NCBI GenBank assembly: GCA_029207755.1
Contig: JARCOQ010000003.1
Location: 94,070,646 to 94,134,645 of the forward strand
Length of the DNA stretch: 64,000 nt
Source of the DNA: Chamaea fasciata
Taxonomy: Eukaryota > Chordata > Aves > Passeriformes > Sylviidae
Direction: 5' to 3'
Shown: piece by piece, positions 62,863-64,000 of the stretch
Layout: every line of letters starts with the position of its first letter
How positions within the stretch are numbered: position 1 is the stretch's first letter
Notes under the pieces: model-generated
What the model was told of the DNA's origin: nothing
The model's database searches: none
What the model saw: the letters and a program-made list of their open reading frames with translations, nothing else
Position numbers and translations under genes: made by a program

Positions 62863-63913
62863 TTCTTAGACACCTCCCTGCATATTTTTTGATATCACCT
62901 TACACAGTAATTCTGTTTGAAATTTCTTTTGTCTTTATTTATTTTGCAGCTGAAGTAGCCACAGTCATTTATCAAGGTCAGAGAACTAAGCTCTAATTCT
63001 TTATGCTCAATAAAAACCCTAGAAGCTGGAAGTGAAAAAAAGGGTTCCTGGAATCTGTTGCTCCTGTCAGTGATGCCACGCTTTTCATCCATGGATTGCA
63101 AGGGAAAGCATTTAAAAAAAACACCAACATTATTTGAGGCCCAGTAATTATTTCACTTAAAGAAACCAAATGCAGCATTGAGAAAGACACATTGTATTTT
63201 AACCTAAAGTGCCAATATGTATACGAATTTTTGTTTTGCTCTCTAGGGACTCCATGAAAATGTGTTTCTGCCTCTTGATCAGTGTATCATATGGACTAGG
63301 CAAGCAACAGTAACTTAATTTCTTTTCTGATTGTTATTCAGATAGTAAATAAGTATTTTTTATCTTTGCTTGGCATTTCCTGCTTCTTCATCAGACTTGA
63401 CAAAGTGACTGTGTCAAAACTTGTCAGCTTGGTCTAGTCTACCTATGGAGTTCATAAAGGATGTTAGTGATCCCTTCTAGGCTTGCTTTCCTGAATTAAT
63501 ATCTAACATTCAAGGGAACATCCTGTGTTAGTAGCTAATCTGTTGGAAGGAAGAGATCTTTGTTCTTTACAGAATAAGGAAGTTCTATCTCCTTTATGCC
63601 TAAGCCTTCACACTTAATTCAGCTCTCCCTCCCAGGTAGCCAGAGGAAACCCCATTAAAGTCACCAAAATCAATGAGCAGCAACTGAAAGGAAAATCATA
63701 TCAGAAATGTGTCCTATCTTTTACAAAGGGATAAAAAGGGAGGGTTTCCAAAACATGCACTAGATTGTGTGAAATGCTCTTCAGCGGAAAGCAGAGTCAT
63801 ACCCTGTTAAATGGCAATGGAGAAGAAAAAAACGTGCTTTGTAGGTTCCAAAGACCTTCTTTTGTGTTGCACTGAGCTGAATCAGCTTGTAACTTGCCCT
63901 GTTTCTCCCTTAG

Positions 63914-64000
63914 ACTCAAGCTGCAGCAAAGATCGTTATCAACCCGTCAGACACAGCACTGCAGCGGGCGGCATTGCTCCTGGGAGTGTTCGGGTTCAGC
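63914..64000 (+). CDS. Candidate exon running off the window, unknown gene
   Basis: The exon candidate begins after a strong acceptor (pyrimidine-rich gccctgtttctcccttag) and is still open at the window edge. In the frame joined to the ATG at 62054 it reads TQAAAKIVINPSDTALQRAA and then a hydrophobic stretch (LLLGVFGFS). In the alternative frame it reads DSSCSKDRYQPVRHSTAAGG and onward. Base composition is more GC- and CpG-rich than the surrounding DNA, consistent with an exon. The identity is not recognised. Confidence 0.4.

Larger units (their letters stand above)
62105..63913 (+). other. Candidate intron
   Basis: Sequence between the two candidate exons. It contains the inverted/tandem repeat at 62462-62500 and a tRNA-like stretch near 62800. 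No other exon was recognised. Confidence 0.35.

Noticed and set aside
38191..64000. TDRP, the expected next gene by human order
   Set aside because: I looked for its conserved segments in the open frames and found none; it probably lies to the right of the window or its exons are too short to see.
1..64000. CRISPR arrays, bacterial operons, prophage
   Set aside because: Composition, introns, polyadenylation signals, CR1 and ERV LTRs show vertebrate nuclear DNA; no regularly spaced repeat array was seen.

Overview
This window is vertebrate nuclear DNA, most likely from a bird and probably a passerine. It has low gene density, long introns and no bacterial-type operons. The repeats are CR1 LINE fragments with the usual avian 3' ends and several ERV solo LTRs of types I associate with songbird genomes. 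The species assignment is an inference from repeat type, not a measurement.

The only gene I can name is ERICH1 (glutamate-rich protein 1), on the + strand and missing its 5' end. Four coding exons are visible at 803-937, 30176-30553, 33262-33456 and 37944-38017. All have GT-AG boundaries, all three introns between them are phase 1, and the last exon ends in TAA with a polyadenylation signal about 150 bp downstream. The first visible intron is about 29 kb. The acidic repeat block that gives the mammalian protein its name is absent.

Repeats fill part of the introns and of the downstream intergenic region. Antisense solo LTRs lie at 8021-8854, 13641-14588 and 27326-29118, the last with a second LTR nested inside it. 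One sense LTR lies at 32180-32767. At 47427-49580 there is a stack: two LTRs sit back to back, and the second is split by a third. Most copies have 5-bp target-site duplications that can be read directly. CR1 copies are of two ages: short 3' ends (40.1, 40.3, 58.9, 60.4 kb) and two old, decayed copies (44.8-45.9 kb and 51.3-52.5 kb, the latter with recognisable reverse-transcriptase remains).

From about 38.2 kb to 61.8 kb I see no convincing gene. At the right end, 61.8-64.0 kb, there is a promoter-like block (C/EBP-type site plus TATATA) followed by three splice-compatible exons. The third runs off the window. An ATG in a good context in the second exon opens a frame that continues into the third. 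I cannot name this candidate. Human gene order would put TDRP on this side of ERICH1, but I do not see TDRP sequence.

All coordinates come from reading by eye. Repeat family names are deliberately general, because no repeat library could be searched.
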